A stretch of 17,708 nt of DNA from Dunaliella salina (GCA_002284615.2 MU069797.1:270901-288608); one strand, 5' to 3'; counted from the first letter of the stretch, positions 1 to 7,555 are shown. A program made the numbers and translations. Notes: generated by a model not told the origin, from the sequence alone.

Positions 1-32
1 CTTGTATGTCACGTACGCTGATCTTTTCTGAT

Positions 33-136
33 CCTACTGCTTGCACGCCTCTTGATCTGTTCCGATCCTACTGCTTGCATGCCTCTTGTATGTCAGTTTG
101 CTGATCTGTGGCCTACTGCTTGCATGCCTCTTGCAG
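33..136 (+). repeat. Tandem repeat ending in the acceptor of exon a
   Basis: A 22-base unit, cctactgcttgcaYgcctct plus tg, occurs at 33-54, 67-88 and 112-133, separated by short related spacers (steps of 34 and 45). The last copy runs directly into the acceptor cttgcag of exon a. The copies are C/T-rich, so each could act as a polypyrimidine tract. Confidence 0.75.
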
Positions 137-219
137 GCGGCCAAACCGCTGTCACCGTGAAGCTGCGGAGCGGCTTCGATGATACCTCGCTATTTGAAGA
201 GAATCTTCTGGCAGCGCAG
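137..219 (+). CDS. DUS: Dus exon a: flavin-binding strand VTVKLRSG
   Basis: The acceptor is cttgcag ending at 136 and the donor is gtgact at 220. The first two bases finish a split codon, then 27 codons read GQTAVTVKLRSGFDDTSL..., ending ...ENLLAAQ in phase 0. In Dus proteins this strand carries a conserved Lys that contacts the flavin, followed by a helix (FEENLLAAQ) that leads to the E/DAGA motif of the next exon. The reading frame stays open 5' of the acceptor, but that sequence is a tandem repeat and not conserved protein, so I place the exon start at 137. Confidence 0.88.
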
Positions 220-617
220 GTGACTAGGCGGCAGTGCAGATGGTACACAATGAGTTCAACACTGCCCAGTTGTTAGGCCTCAGTAGTGGCTCTGCAAACA
301 CAACTCTGCTGCCTCGAGATGCATGTCTAACTTGGCTGCCTAGAAATGCACACGTTACTAAGCTGCCTTTTGTTAGTCCATCCATCAAGCGCCATCTTTT
401 GATGGGTTTGCTTTCATAAGCCGAAGTGGCACTGTATTATGCCAGAGGTTCAAAGCCATACCATTACTCACACGTGGCTTGTCATCATCTCGTAAGCTGT
501 TCACTCTCGTCCTAGGCCATGAAGGACCTGCTTTTGGCAATATCCAGCACTCATCTGTTTTGGGAAACATCTTTTGCATTTGCTGGCATAAAATGAAGTT
601 GTCAGATTATCCTTTTG

Positions 618-687
<70 letters not shown>

Positions 688-3600
688 ATAAGTGCTACAC
701 ACATGTCTCTGGAAGTCAACCATATGCACAAGGGCTACAGGCACACAAGGATCTGTTTGTGCGCATCCCATTTAGGAAGCGGGAGCCTCATTCGTCACAA
801 TCCATCCACGGACCAGACGTCAGAAGTATGATGGCAGGGCAGCTTGGGCGCTCATTGCACGTGCGAGGCAGCTTCTTCGTATACCGGTGGTGCGAATGAA
901 TCTTGGAACATGTCGGGTTTTCAACTTTGTCAGTTTCAAGCCAATTGGTCTTTTATTTGGCCACAGCTGCTTGGTAACCAAAACAGCATCTATTAGGCCA
1001 GAGCATCAAGGCCTGGTCTGCAGCAAGTTTGCTTTCTTTTGTTGTCGTTGCTTATGGCACCGTCGCCCCCACTGTTTCACCGAGAATGTGGCAAAAAGAG
1101 GCCAACTAGTTCAACGAGAATTCCTGCACCATTCTGGAACCTGGAAAATGTGCTGGAGAGCTGAAGTCTTCCGCTTCTGGCAATGCCAAGCAGGTGGGGA
1201 GCAAGCCATGAGGTATGCCAGGCAAATTGGGAGGATTTTTTTATTCCTCTCAATTTGTTTCTTTTTTTAACAGCAACAAGTGGCAGAATTTAGGGCACGC
1301 TGCATGACCTTTTGGCAACATGAACGTCCCCAGAAATCTGTGCACTTAGGTCCGGTATCCCCTTGAAGGTGAAGGTGCACCCTCAGGAAAGAGTCTGCAT
1401 GCAACGCTGTTGCAGTCTCACTAGCTTAAAAGACAATGCATTGAATTCAATAACCTCAGGTACTTTGATTGCATGCACCTAATTCAGGTCATCACATTGA
1501 TGTATTCAGGTTGTCAGGAAACAAGACCAATGATGTCACACTTCCTGCGTGGCATGGAAAAGCCCTCCAATTGATTGACCCAACTGGCACACTATACAAG
1601 AGCTGAGCTGCAACATCTATAATTTCCGTATCATTGAAGGGTGATTGAGAAGCCTAATTTCTGGAGTTTTACTTAACCAGTGCAAGTCCAAGCATACAAG
1701 GTTACTAGGTAACAACGTGAAGAAGTCCTCCAGGCAAAACAACAGACTCCAAGCCTGTTCATGAAGATTCCGAACATATACATTTTCTTAGCTTAAAATG
1801 GGTGCAAAACAGGCGCAAAGCATCCTTCAGACATCTGAGCTGCCCTCCTTTTAAGAGTGTCCAATTCTTAAAGCACATACACACATCCTACAGCTGGAAT
1901 CACGCTTACAGACGCACCAGGGACCTTGGTGGAAGTTGTAGCGCTTGGGAGGGTCCAGTTAAGGGGACAACTTGAGCCATATCATGTTTTCAGTCTTTCT
2001 GAGACGCAATCAGGTACAACAAGTACAGATGGCTGAATTGCAGCATGGAGCACAGACGTTTCAAATACATCCAGCAATACATGGCAACAGTATGGTATCA
2101 TGATGGAAATATCCATGTCCATGGAAGGCATGCATTTTCATTTTGCTGGACAATGCCTGTAAACATGGTGTCCTTGCTCCCCACCACAATCAGTATAAGC
2201 TTGAGCTTGCACTTGGTATCAATGTGGGAAGGAGAGCAAGGCATAGAGCACAAGTTCTTACCATGCGAATCAGACGTCGAAAAAAGTGTTTTGAGGCAAG
2301 CATTGACTCTGCTTTTGAGCAGTCCCTTCAGCTGCATCTGCTTGTGGCAATGCACTCTCATTTGCACATTCAAACCACAGAGGGTATGGCAGACGAGGCC
2401 AGGAATCACAGTGATGCTCCTGTTGTTACAATACTTGCGGCCTCTGGCCTGCTTTAGCTTTTCTCTTTCTTTTCGTTTCCTGTTGTTACAAGCCCAAAGC
2501 ACCCTTTGGACAAGGATGCATGTTGCCAATAAGATCGAACAACCTGGCCAGGTCCCCCAAAGCAAGGCGGGGGAATGCAATACTTCATCAATGCGTCCCC
2601 AGATTGTGGAGTGTGGTAGGCAAAGCCTTCTGTATCAATGCCATTGCTGCTTTTGCTGCCACTATTCCTCTTTTTAACAGCTGCTGTCACTGATGCTCTT
2701 TGCCAACAAGCCATGATCGCGTCTGTTTTTACACCCTTGTGTATTATCCCAAGAAGAAACACAGTACAGGCTTCCATGGTGTGCTGGCCTCATTACTCTA
2801 GTGCGATGACCATGTGATCAAAAATTTGTAAAGCTGAGAGCGAAAGGACATCTTCCACCTCCTCCTTGCGTTACACTTGTTGCAGGTTGGCGATGGAAAT
2901 ATCATCAATGATCAGCAAACTCCCCAGCTGCCTCAAGAAACAAGCTATCCTGCGATGTTGCAGGTTGGCAATGGAGATGTCATCAATGTCGAGCGAGCTC
3001 ACCAGCTGCTGCAAGAAACGAGGTGTTCTGCAATCATGGTTGGGCGAGGTGCTGTCCAGGTAAGGACTGTTTTCAAGCACCTCTGAAAATAAATAGATAA
3101 ATAAAGATTGGCTGGCAAAAGAGGTTTTCTTCTTGTTCAGCAGGGAGGTGTCATTTTTGTGCAATGTGCCAAGTCCGACGTGATGTATCTGGTACAAGCA
3201 AGCACACAAGGCCCCCACCATGCTGAGAAAAGTAGAACCTTTTTGCGCCTGTCAGTATACTTGCTGCTTCATGTTTGTTTTCAAACCTCCAGCAAGCAGA
3301 AATAGGCAAGGAAAGGCCAAAGTGCAGGAGGGCACCGTGTTTTCTGGGTGCTAGGTTGGATAAGGAAGTCACTTCAAATGTTTAGGTGATGTTACCTCTA
3401 GAACTTCTTCCTTACTGGACAGTGCTCCTTCAAGGATGTCAAGCTTTGGCCGTGACCAAGCTCTGTTTGTGGCCAAGCTTAGCAAGCTTTTGAAGATCTG
3501 GCTGCAACCAAGCTCATGTTGTTACTGGCGCTTGCATCCAGCAGGTCAAATTTCATTGACTTCCTGCTAGTTGCTGGCAACTAAGTACACAGGAACAAAG

Positions 3601-3963
3601 TGCCACCTGTTCTTACTTGGGAAGGGTGTGAAGGCATTTAAGCGCCTAAAGATATCTGGCAGACGCTGCTAGCAGGCAATAATACATGCATCAGACTGAT
3701 TTTGAAACAATGCAAAAAGAGTATAAAGCTGCAAGAAGAGTGAGTGGCAAAGCAGGGCCCCTGTGCTACTTTCAGCACCAGGCCACTTTTTTTCCCTCCG
3801 TCTTCAGGACCCCCTCTTGTTTCATCGCATCCGATTGAGCTTCACTGCGCCAGACCTGCCATGGGAGTGGGATGAGCCCGAGGCTGTCTGTGCGTTTCTC
3901 AAAGCTTACGCGGAGCACGCATTTGGCCTGGGCAGCAGCAGCAGCAGCAACAGTAGTAGCAGT

Positions 3964-4005
<42 letters not shown>

Positions 4006-4026
4006 AATGGCAGCAGAGGCATAAGT

Positions 4027-4080
<54 letters not shown>

Positions 4081-7000
4081 GCTGATGACATGATGCTTGA
4101 TAGCAGGGCTCCTGTGGGATCACCCATGGCGAGCATGATGACAGAGCGAGGAAAGTTTGGTAGCATGAAGAAGGTGGGTGTGACTTTGTGTGTTGAACCA
4201 AGGAAGGGGCTGCAGGGACAGGCCGCACAAGCAATACCCGTACACCTTTTGTCGCGCTTTGCTGCTCAACCACCAGTGGCCATCAAGAGGAATTGTTGAG
4301 CCTCTGCCTTTCCACCACAAGCTTTCCGCTTCTTATTGCTTGCCCGCACCCAACTTGAACGGTTTTGCTAAGGCACACTCTCTTTGGTGACAAGCTTGTG
4401 TGGTCTTGGATGCAGGTCATGAGGTACCTATTCCACCAGAGCCCTGAGCTTGCAGGCACACTCTCTTCGGTAACATGCTTGTTTGGTCTTGGATACAGAT
4501 CAGGATCCCATCATGAGGTATCTGTTTCGTCGGAGCCCTGAGCTTGCAGGCACACTCTCTTTGGTAACATGCTTGTTTGGTCGTGGATGCAGATCTTGAG
4601 GTACCTGTTCCGCCGGAGCCCTGAGCTTGCAGGCAGATGCGAGCAGCTGCTGCGCCTGAATCCTGGCGATGGTGAGATTCACAATCACAAGTAGATGTCC
4701 ACAATTTGCAGCCCTGTGCCCTTTTATGCTGCCCCTTATGGGTGAACAATCTATGGACATGGCTGTCATTCATGCTGAGGAAACAAGGTTTCAGTTGCCC
4801 AGGAGCGTAGCCCGGCCATAAAGATGGTTTAAAAAGTTCCAGTTGCCCAGGGGCATAGCTCAGCCATAGTAATTTTGATTAATTAATTCAATAATAATAA
4901 TTTAATTTTGATTAATCCACCCTTGGATGGACCGAGAGTGCACAACATGGATCCTTAAATTGAAAGAAAAGGGTCTACTGCTGTACATTCCTATACAAAG
5001 GCATCTTAGCAGAGTTGAATTGAGGACCTCCCAATCCCAGGGGAGCACCACTGCACCACGCAGCTTGCCGCCGGATCTTTTTTTTTCAAAATGGAAGTAG
5101 GGAGATATTCTAGGGGCTCCATGATGCAAGGATTGCATGGAACAATGGTGATAGAGCATGATGGAGGGCACAACGATGTGTATGGGGGCTGTTTTTGTTA
5201 CATGATTAATTAAGTATGTAACAAAAAGGGGAGATACCAAAAAATACACAAGGTTCACAGGTTGCATGGAACAATGGTGATAGGGCATGATGGAGAGCAC
5301 AACCATGTGTATAGGGGCTGCTTTTGTTACATGATTAATTAATCATGTAAAAAAAGGGGAGATACAGGAGGGTTAAAAAAATAAAATGGTGGACGTCATC
5401 ACAAAAAGTTGGGCTGGAGGCCCAGAATGACCACCCACCCCCCCTCCCCCTCAAAGCTTGCCCCCCACCCCACAATAAGGGTACCAATCTGCTCCTTTTT
5501 TAAATAGCTATCGATTTGCATACTCATCACAATCAAACATTGAGTTGGAGCAGAGTTATTGGGCAAAAACTGGTGAACGGACGCCCAAGCAAACCTGCCC
5601 TTCCAGGCACCCGCAACTGGCTTGCAAGTCTATAAACTGCCCTTCTGACTTCACCATGCAAGGATGTATTATACATTTTTCACTGTCATGGAAGTTTGGA
5701 TTTGTTTGCTGCATGTATGCCTTCACACCCCCAGCAACCTATGCCCATGCGCATGTGGCACTGACTCTGATCCATGCACAGAGACTCCTACTTTTAACCA
5801 ATTTCCTTAAAGAGGGTGCCAATCGACGGTTCTGAAGCTCAGGAATCCATTGGTATATTTAAAACTTTGAGAAAATGGCTCAGAAAATTTCTGGAGGGGG
5901 GGTCCCAAAAAGTCGAAACCCCCCTGAGGGACCACCCACCAACGACCCTCTCCGATTGGATTCATACATATACCATTCGAATCCTCTCGATCTCAGGATT
6001 CCGAATATATAGTTCTTATGTGGTTTCGGTGATGACGTCCAAAAGTTATGATTGTTACACCCTCCTGGGAGATACCAAAAAATACACAAGGTTCACAGGT
6101 TGCATGGAACAATGGTGATAGATCATGATGGAGAGCACAACCATGTGTAAAGGGGCTGTTTTGTTACATGATTAATTAAACATGCAAGAAAAAGGGTAGA
6201 TACCAAAAAATACACAAGGTTCACATGACAAAGATTGTGCATTGACCACTTTGATCTCCTGACACCACGATCCAAAGGCGCTAACCCCAGCTAACTTTTT
6301 TTCTCTTGCTCCACGCCAGGTGTTACATTGGAGGACTTACTAGAAGAATGTTGTCTGGTAAGTGTCTCAGACTGAGACGCTGAGCCTTTGAGCACTCACG
6401 AGGGTCTCTGGACAGTTGTGAACAAAAGGTGAAATGTTGTGAGTGTGCCTATAATTATTTTTTGTTCAGAGCTTGCCATCAACTTCTATGTCCAGTGACT
6501 GGCCTTGTTAAGCGACAACAACGTACAGAGATAGCGATGCAAATACCGCAAACATTGTAAAATGGTGCAGGAAGCGAAAAATTTTTTTCCTGGGAGGCAT
6601 GTGTAAATTTTGGGCTGGACCCCCAGACCCACAACCACCCACCCTCAAAACCCCCCTTCCAGTGCCCCAATCCAGACAAGGGGGGAACCAATCTGCTTCT
6701 CTTTAAATTCTGCATTAATCTGCACACGCAGTGCGAGGAAAGAGTTAGGGTAGAGTTATTGGGCAAAAACTGAGGAGCGGACGCCCATTTATACCTGCCT
6801 TTCCAGGCGCCAACAACTGGCTTGCAAGTCGGCAAACTGCCCTCCTGACTTCACCATGCAGGGACACGTTATGCCTTGTCACTATCCTTTAAGTTTGGAT
6901 TGATTTGCTGCATGTTTGCCTTCACACCCCCTGCTGCCCACACCCTCGCATGCATGGCACTGACTCCCCCCCCCCCAAAGTTTTACCCAATTCGCTCTAA

Positions 7001-7555
7001 GATTGTGCCAAACAGCAGTTCACAATCCCAGGAATCCGAGGATGCATTTGGGTTTCTGTAGAAGTGGCTCAGAAAATTTCTGGAGGGGGAGTCCCAAAAA
7101 GTCCAGACCCCCCCCCAACGGATCACCCCCTTCCGACCCTCTCCGATTGGACTCATATACATGCCAATCGAAAGCTCTCAAGCTCAGGATTCCGATATAA
7201 TTCTCGAAGGAATTGACACGTGCCGTCCAAAAGTTATGCTTTCTGGCGCCTCCTGAATGGTGTGTGAAAGAATTGTGAAATGGTTTGAAAATTTCTTTGT
7301 CTGGGGTTTCCTCACTTCTTTTGACTGATTCATATCGTCCCATTATGATAAAGTGAACACAAAGGGGACTGTGCTTCACTTTCTGAGGGTCATGAAGCAT
7401 ATTCTGCAATGTTTAGCGCCTTCCCTGGAGGAAACTTACTATCTGACCGTGTTATTACCTTGCAGGCTGTACAGCGGCACTGGTCAGCAGCGCCCACTGG
7501 GCAGGATGGATCATCTGCAGCAAGTATAGAAAGATTGGTGGGACACAGGGGCTAG
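137..7555 (+). CDS. DUS: tRNA-dihydrouridine synthase (Dus), multi-exon gene, 5' part outside window
   Basis: This enzyme reduces a specific uridine in tRNA to dihydrouridine using FMN and NADPH. Seven exons join in frame: 137-219, 776-889, 2964-3059, 3808-4173, 4593-4671, 6320-6357, 7466-7555. All introns are GT-AG with donors gtgact, gtgcga, gtaagg, gtgggt, gtgaga and gtaagt. Family signatures occur in the right order: VTVKLRSGFDDTSLFEEN (flavin-contacting Lys), SFVTIHPRTR (conserved His), IPV-VGNGDV, and SAIMVGRGAVQDPLLFHRIR (Gly-Arg of the FMN phosphate site). A tail with a poly-serine insertion and helices follows. The N-terminal part with the catalytic Cys lies upstream of the window. 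The signatures resemble bacterial-type Dus more than eukaryotic Dus1/Dus2, which suggests an organelle role, but no transit peptide is visible. The family is secure; the subclass and the last exon's end are less so. Confidence 0.9.
220..775 (+). other. Dus intron with GT microsatellite
   Basis: This is a 556-nt GT-AG intron (gtgact...tttag). Apart from the dinucleotide repeat at 620-684 I see no coding or structured element. Open frames over the repeat encode only alternating Cys-Val or Thr-His and are not genes. Confidence 0.8.
620..684 (+). repeat. (GT)n microsatellite
   Basis: About 32 uninterrupted GT dinucleotides lie inside a Dus intron, ending roughly 90 bases before the acceptor of exon b. 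Pure long tracts like this are usually length-polymorphic. Confidence 0.97.
776..889 (+). CDS. DUS: Dus exon b: EAGASFVTIHPRTR segment
   Basis: The segment runs from acceptor catttag (775) to donor gtgcga (890): 114 nt, 38 codons, phase 0 at both ends. It reads EAGASFVTIHPRTR, then RQKYDGRAAWALIARARQ, then LLRIPV. The HPRT (HGRT in many relatives) carries the conserved His near the flavin, and IPV normally precedes (V/I)GNGD. The donor is ambiguous: GTGGTG starts at 887, so splicing three bases earlier would drop one Val. I prefer 890 because relatives have IPV(V/I)GNGD. This exon is easily missed because the ATG-led frames over it start inside the upstream GT microsatellite. Confidence 0.88.
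890..2963 (+). other. Dus intron, 2.1 kb, ending in a duplicated exon start
   Basis: This GT-AG intron separates exon b from exon c. Open frames inside it (for example around 2045-2677) are compositionally poor and match no family I know. The short motif cctgttgttacaa occurs twice (about 2420 and 2479). The last 78 nt are the decayed exon-c copy described separately. No mobile element is recognisable in the rest. Confidence 0.75.
2886..2963 (+). repeat. Decayed in-frame tandem copy of the start of Dus exon c
   Basis: This 78-nt segment follows its own acceptor (cttgttgcag, 2885). It is about 77% identical over its first 70 nt to 2964-3033. Its frame is open and continuous with exon c, reading VGDGNIINDQQTPQLPQETS, then YPAMLQ. 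The GNGD motif has become GDGN, exchanging the conserved Asn and Asp. If the upstream acceptor were used the protein would gain 26 residues without a frameshift. If not, this is intron. I read it as a duplicated exon start decaying after duplication, and an alternative 3' splice site is possible. Confidence 0.85.
2964..3059 (+). CDS. DUS: Dus exon c: VGNGDV ... VGRGAVQ
   Basis: The acceptor gttgcag ends at 2963 and the donor gtaagg starts at 3060. The exon is 96 nt, 32 codons, phase 0 to phase 0. It begins VGNGDVINVERAHQLL and ends CSAIMVGRGAVQ. GNGD supplies the conserved Asn and acidic residue of the barrel, and MVGRGA is the FMN phosphate-binding loop. A decayed copy of its first part, with its own acceptor, lies immediately upstream (2886-2963) in the same frame. 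I chose 2963/2964 as the main acceptor because only this copy has the intact GNGD motif. Confidence 0.9.
3060..3807 (+). other. Dus intron, 748 nt
   Basis: This GT-AG intron (gtaagg...cttcag) separates exon c from exon d. I see nothing in it beyond ordinary AT-richer sequence. A second cag (about 3774-3779) lies about 30 nt upstream of the chosen acceptor, but using it would add unrelated residues before DPLLFHRIR. Confidence 0.75.
3808..4173 (+). CDS. DUS: Dus exon d: DPLLFHRIR helix plus poly-serine insertion
   Basis: The acceptor gtcttcag ends at 3807 and the donor gtgggt starts at 4174: 366 nt, 122 codons, phase 0 to 0. It opens DPLLFHRIRLSF, continuing GRGAVQ exactly as Dus proteins do, then TAPDLPWEWDEPEAVCAFLK of the helical domain. 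A 49-codon low-complexity stretch with 42 serines (3934-4080) follows, then ADDMMLDSRAPVGSPMAS...GSMKK. The serine block lies between the catalytic barrel and the helical tail, where a flexible loop is tolerated. The AGC repeat is not frameshifted and both flanks read as protein. Confidence 0.87.
3934..4080 (+). repeat. AGC trinucleotide repeat encoding poly-serine
   Basis: There are 49 codons in two blocks: 3934-4002 (22 Ser, 1 Asn) and 4024-4080 (19 Ser), separated by INGSRGI. Nearly all codons are AGC, with a few AGT at the block edges. It lies wholly inside Dus exon d and keeps frame. Confidence 0.95.
4174..4592 (+). other. Dus intron, 419 nt, with duplicated 3' end
   Basis: This GT-AG intron runs from gtgggt to ggatgcag. 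Its last 221 nt are occupied by the tandem 83-bp units described separately. The first 198 nt hold nothing recognisable. Confidence 0.7.
4372..4631 (+). repeat. Three tandem copies of an 83-bp intron-exon boundary unit
   Basis: The units are 4372-4454, 4455-4548 and 4549-4631 (83, 94 and 83 nt). The middle one carries an 11-nt insertion just after its acceptor. Each holds about 44 nt of intron 3' end (ggcacactctc ... ggatgcag) and 39 nt matching the start of exon e. Candidate acceptors end at 4414, 4498 and 4592. Copy 1 would read VMRYLFHQSPELAG and then run into a stop unless spliced again. Copy 2 meets a TGA after five codons. Copy 3 leads into the real exon. Confidence 0.9.
4593..4671 (+). 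CDS. DUS: Dus exon e: ILRYLFRRSPELAG helical tail
   Basis: The acceptor ggatgcag ends at 4592 and the donor gtgaga starts at 4672: 79 nt, phase 0 to phase 1. It reads ILRYLFRRSPELAGRCEQ LLRLNPGD, then one base of a Gly codon. The preceding KK and this segment fit the basic helical C-terminal domain that grips tRNA in Dus enzymes. The first 39 nt plus 44 nt of intron form the third copy of a tandem 83-bp unit. Only this copy continues into open coding sequence, so it is taken as the functional one. Confidence 0.78.
4792..4868 (+). repeat. 48-bp-period tandem duplication
   Basis: A 29-nt segment beginning cagttgcccagg and ending ccata occurs at 4792-4820 and 4840-4868 with a few substitutions. 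AT-rich sequence with two copies of attttgattaat follows. No function is apparent. Confidence 0.8.
4985..5075 (-). repeat. Possible tRNA-derived SINE fragment
   Basis: On the minus strand TGGTGCAGTGG (5058-5048) fits the RNA polymerase III A box exactly. AATTCAACTC (5021-5012) fits 8 of 10 positions of a B box. The start-to-start spacing is 37 nt, shorter than in a normal tRNA but within the range polymerase III accepts. The flanks do not fold into an obvious acceptor stem, so this is at best a tRNA-like head of a short retroelement or tRNA pseudogene. A chance match is not excluded. Confidence 0.35.
5327..5350. repeat. 24-nt perfect palindrome
   Basis: The sequence from ttacatgatt to aatcatgtaa reads identically on both strands, centred on TTAATTAA. 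The same site in units 1 and 3 of the array is an imperfect version, so unit 2 is either the ancestral or the homogenised form. Confidence 0.95.
5366..6066 (+). mobile_element. Nonautonomous DNA transposon-like element, copy A (701 bp)
   Basis: It is bounded by an 8-bp terminal inverted repeat, AGGAGGGT (5366-5373) and ACCCTCCT (6059-6066), and flanked by identical 9-bp target duplications gggagatac (5357-5365, 6067-6075). Removing the element and one duplication restores the continuous 129-bp array unit seen next door. It has no credible protein and contains C-rich tracts near both ends. Copy B at 6569-7254 is related along the whole length. A 9-bp duplication suits Mutator-like elements, but the superfamily is inferred from that alone. 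Confidence 0.85.
6320..6357 (+). CDS. DUS: Dus exon f: 38-nt microexon
   Basis: The acceptor tccacgccag ends at 6319 with a T/C-rich tract before it, and the donor gtaagt starts at 6358. The two first bases complete the Gly codon left open by the previous exon, then GVTLEDLLEECCL follows and ends in phase 0. The phase fits on both sides and strong splice sites flank it, which is why I accept so short an exon. It sits between two related transposon copies in the flanking introns. Confidence 0.68.
6358..7465 (+). other. Dus intron, 1.1 kb, containing transposon copy B
   Basis: This GT-AG intron (gtaagt...cttgcag) separates the microexon from the last exon. More than half is the element at 6569-7254. 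The remaining 211 nt on each side hold nothing recognisable. Confidence 0.7.
6569..7254 (+). mobile_element. Nonautonomous DNA transposon-like element, copy B (686 bp)
   Basis: This diverged relative of copy A has the same order of blocks, including gagttattgggcaaaaactg, aactggcttgcaagtc, ggctcagaaaatttctggag and gtccaaaagttatg. Its ends are AGGAAGCG (6569-6576) and CGCCTCCT (7247-7254), 7 of 8 complementary. The flanks aaatggtgc (6560-6568) and gaatggtgt (7255-7263) agree at 7 of 9 positions, as expected for an old target duplication. It is non-coding and in the same orientation as copy A. Confidence 0.8.
7466..7555 (+). CDS. DUS: Dus last exon, stop TAG at 7553
   Basis: The acceptor ttaccttgcag ends at 7465. 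From 7466 in phase 0 the frame reads AVQRHWSAAPTGQDGSSAAS, then IERLVGHRG and TAG (7553-7555). AVQRHW extends the amphipathic LEDLLEECCL helix plausibly. An alternative is a donor gtatag at 7524, which would splice on after 58 nt, but I see no phase-1-compatible exon nearby. So I read this as the 3' end of the gene. Confidence 0.6.
   Translation, partial: AVQRHWSAAPTGQDGSSAASIERLVGHRG

Larger units (their letters stand above)
5101..6225 (+). repeat. 129-bp tandem array interrupted by an insertion
   Basis: Unit 1 is 5133-5261. Unit 2 is 5262-5365 continued at 6076-6099. Unit 3 runs from 6100 to about 6225. A degenerate lead-in starts near 5101. Each unit has ttgcatggaacaatggtgat, a gttacatgattaatta core and gggagataccaaaaaataca. 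The core is inverted-repeat rich: in unit 2 positions 5327-5350 are a perfect 24-nt palindrome centred on TTAATTAA, and in unit 1 12-nt arms (5192-5203, 5216-5227) flank a 12-nt centre. Unit 2 is split by the element at 5366-6066. Confidence 0.88.
4672..6319 (+). other. Dus intron, 1.65 kb, packed with repeats
   Basis: This GT-AG intron (gtgaga...gccag) separates exon e from exon f. In order it holds a 48-bp-period duplication (4792-4868), AT-rich sequence, a possible tRNA-derived SINE (about 4985-5075), a 129-bp tandem array (about 5101-6225), and a transposon-like insertion within that array (5366-6066). Confidence 0.75.

Noticed and set aside
501..899. Open frames over the GT repeat encoding Cys-Val or Thr-His runs
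   Set aside because: They are artefacts of the dinucleotide repeat. The real coding in this area is the Dus exon at 776-889, in a frame without a local ATG start.
2045..2677. 210-codon open frame on the plus strand (and its minus-strand partner)
   Set aside because: It lies wholly within a Dus intron, its composition is Cys/His/Leu-rich and irregular, and it matches no family. Open frames of this size occur by chance at this GC content.
2871..3221. Leucine-rich-repeat-like protein on the minus strand (IDDISIANLQ repeated)
   Set aside because: The periodicity comes from the 78-nt duplication of the Dus exon read backwards. The plus strand gives a conserved Dus motif.
3763..3807. Start of an independent gene at an upstream start codon in the exon d frame
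   Set aside because: Residues before DPLLFHRIR are not family-like, a pyrimidine tract and CAG precede 3808, and the phase joins perfectly to GRGAVQ.
3899..4273. Poly-Cys and poly-Leu open frames on the minus strand
   Set aside because: They are reverse-frame shadows of the AGC repeat in Dus exon d, which has clear family support on the plus strand.
5101..6225. CRISPR-like or replication-origin interpretation of the repeats
   Set aside because: The repeats are directly abutting 129-bp units with no unique spacers, inside a eukaryotic intron, and nothing indicates an origin.
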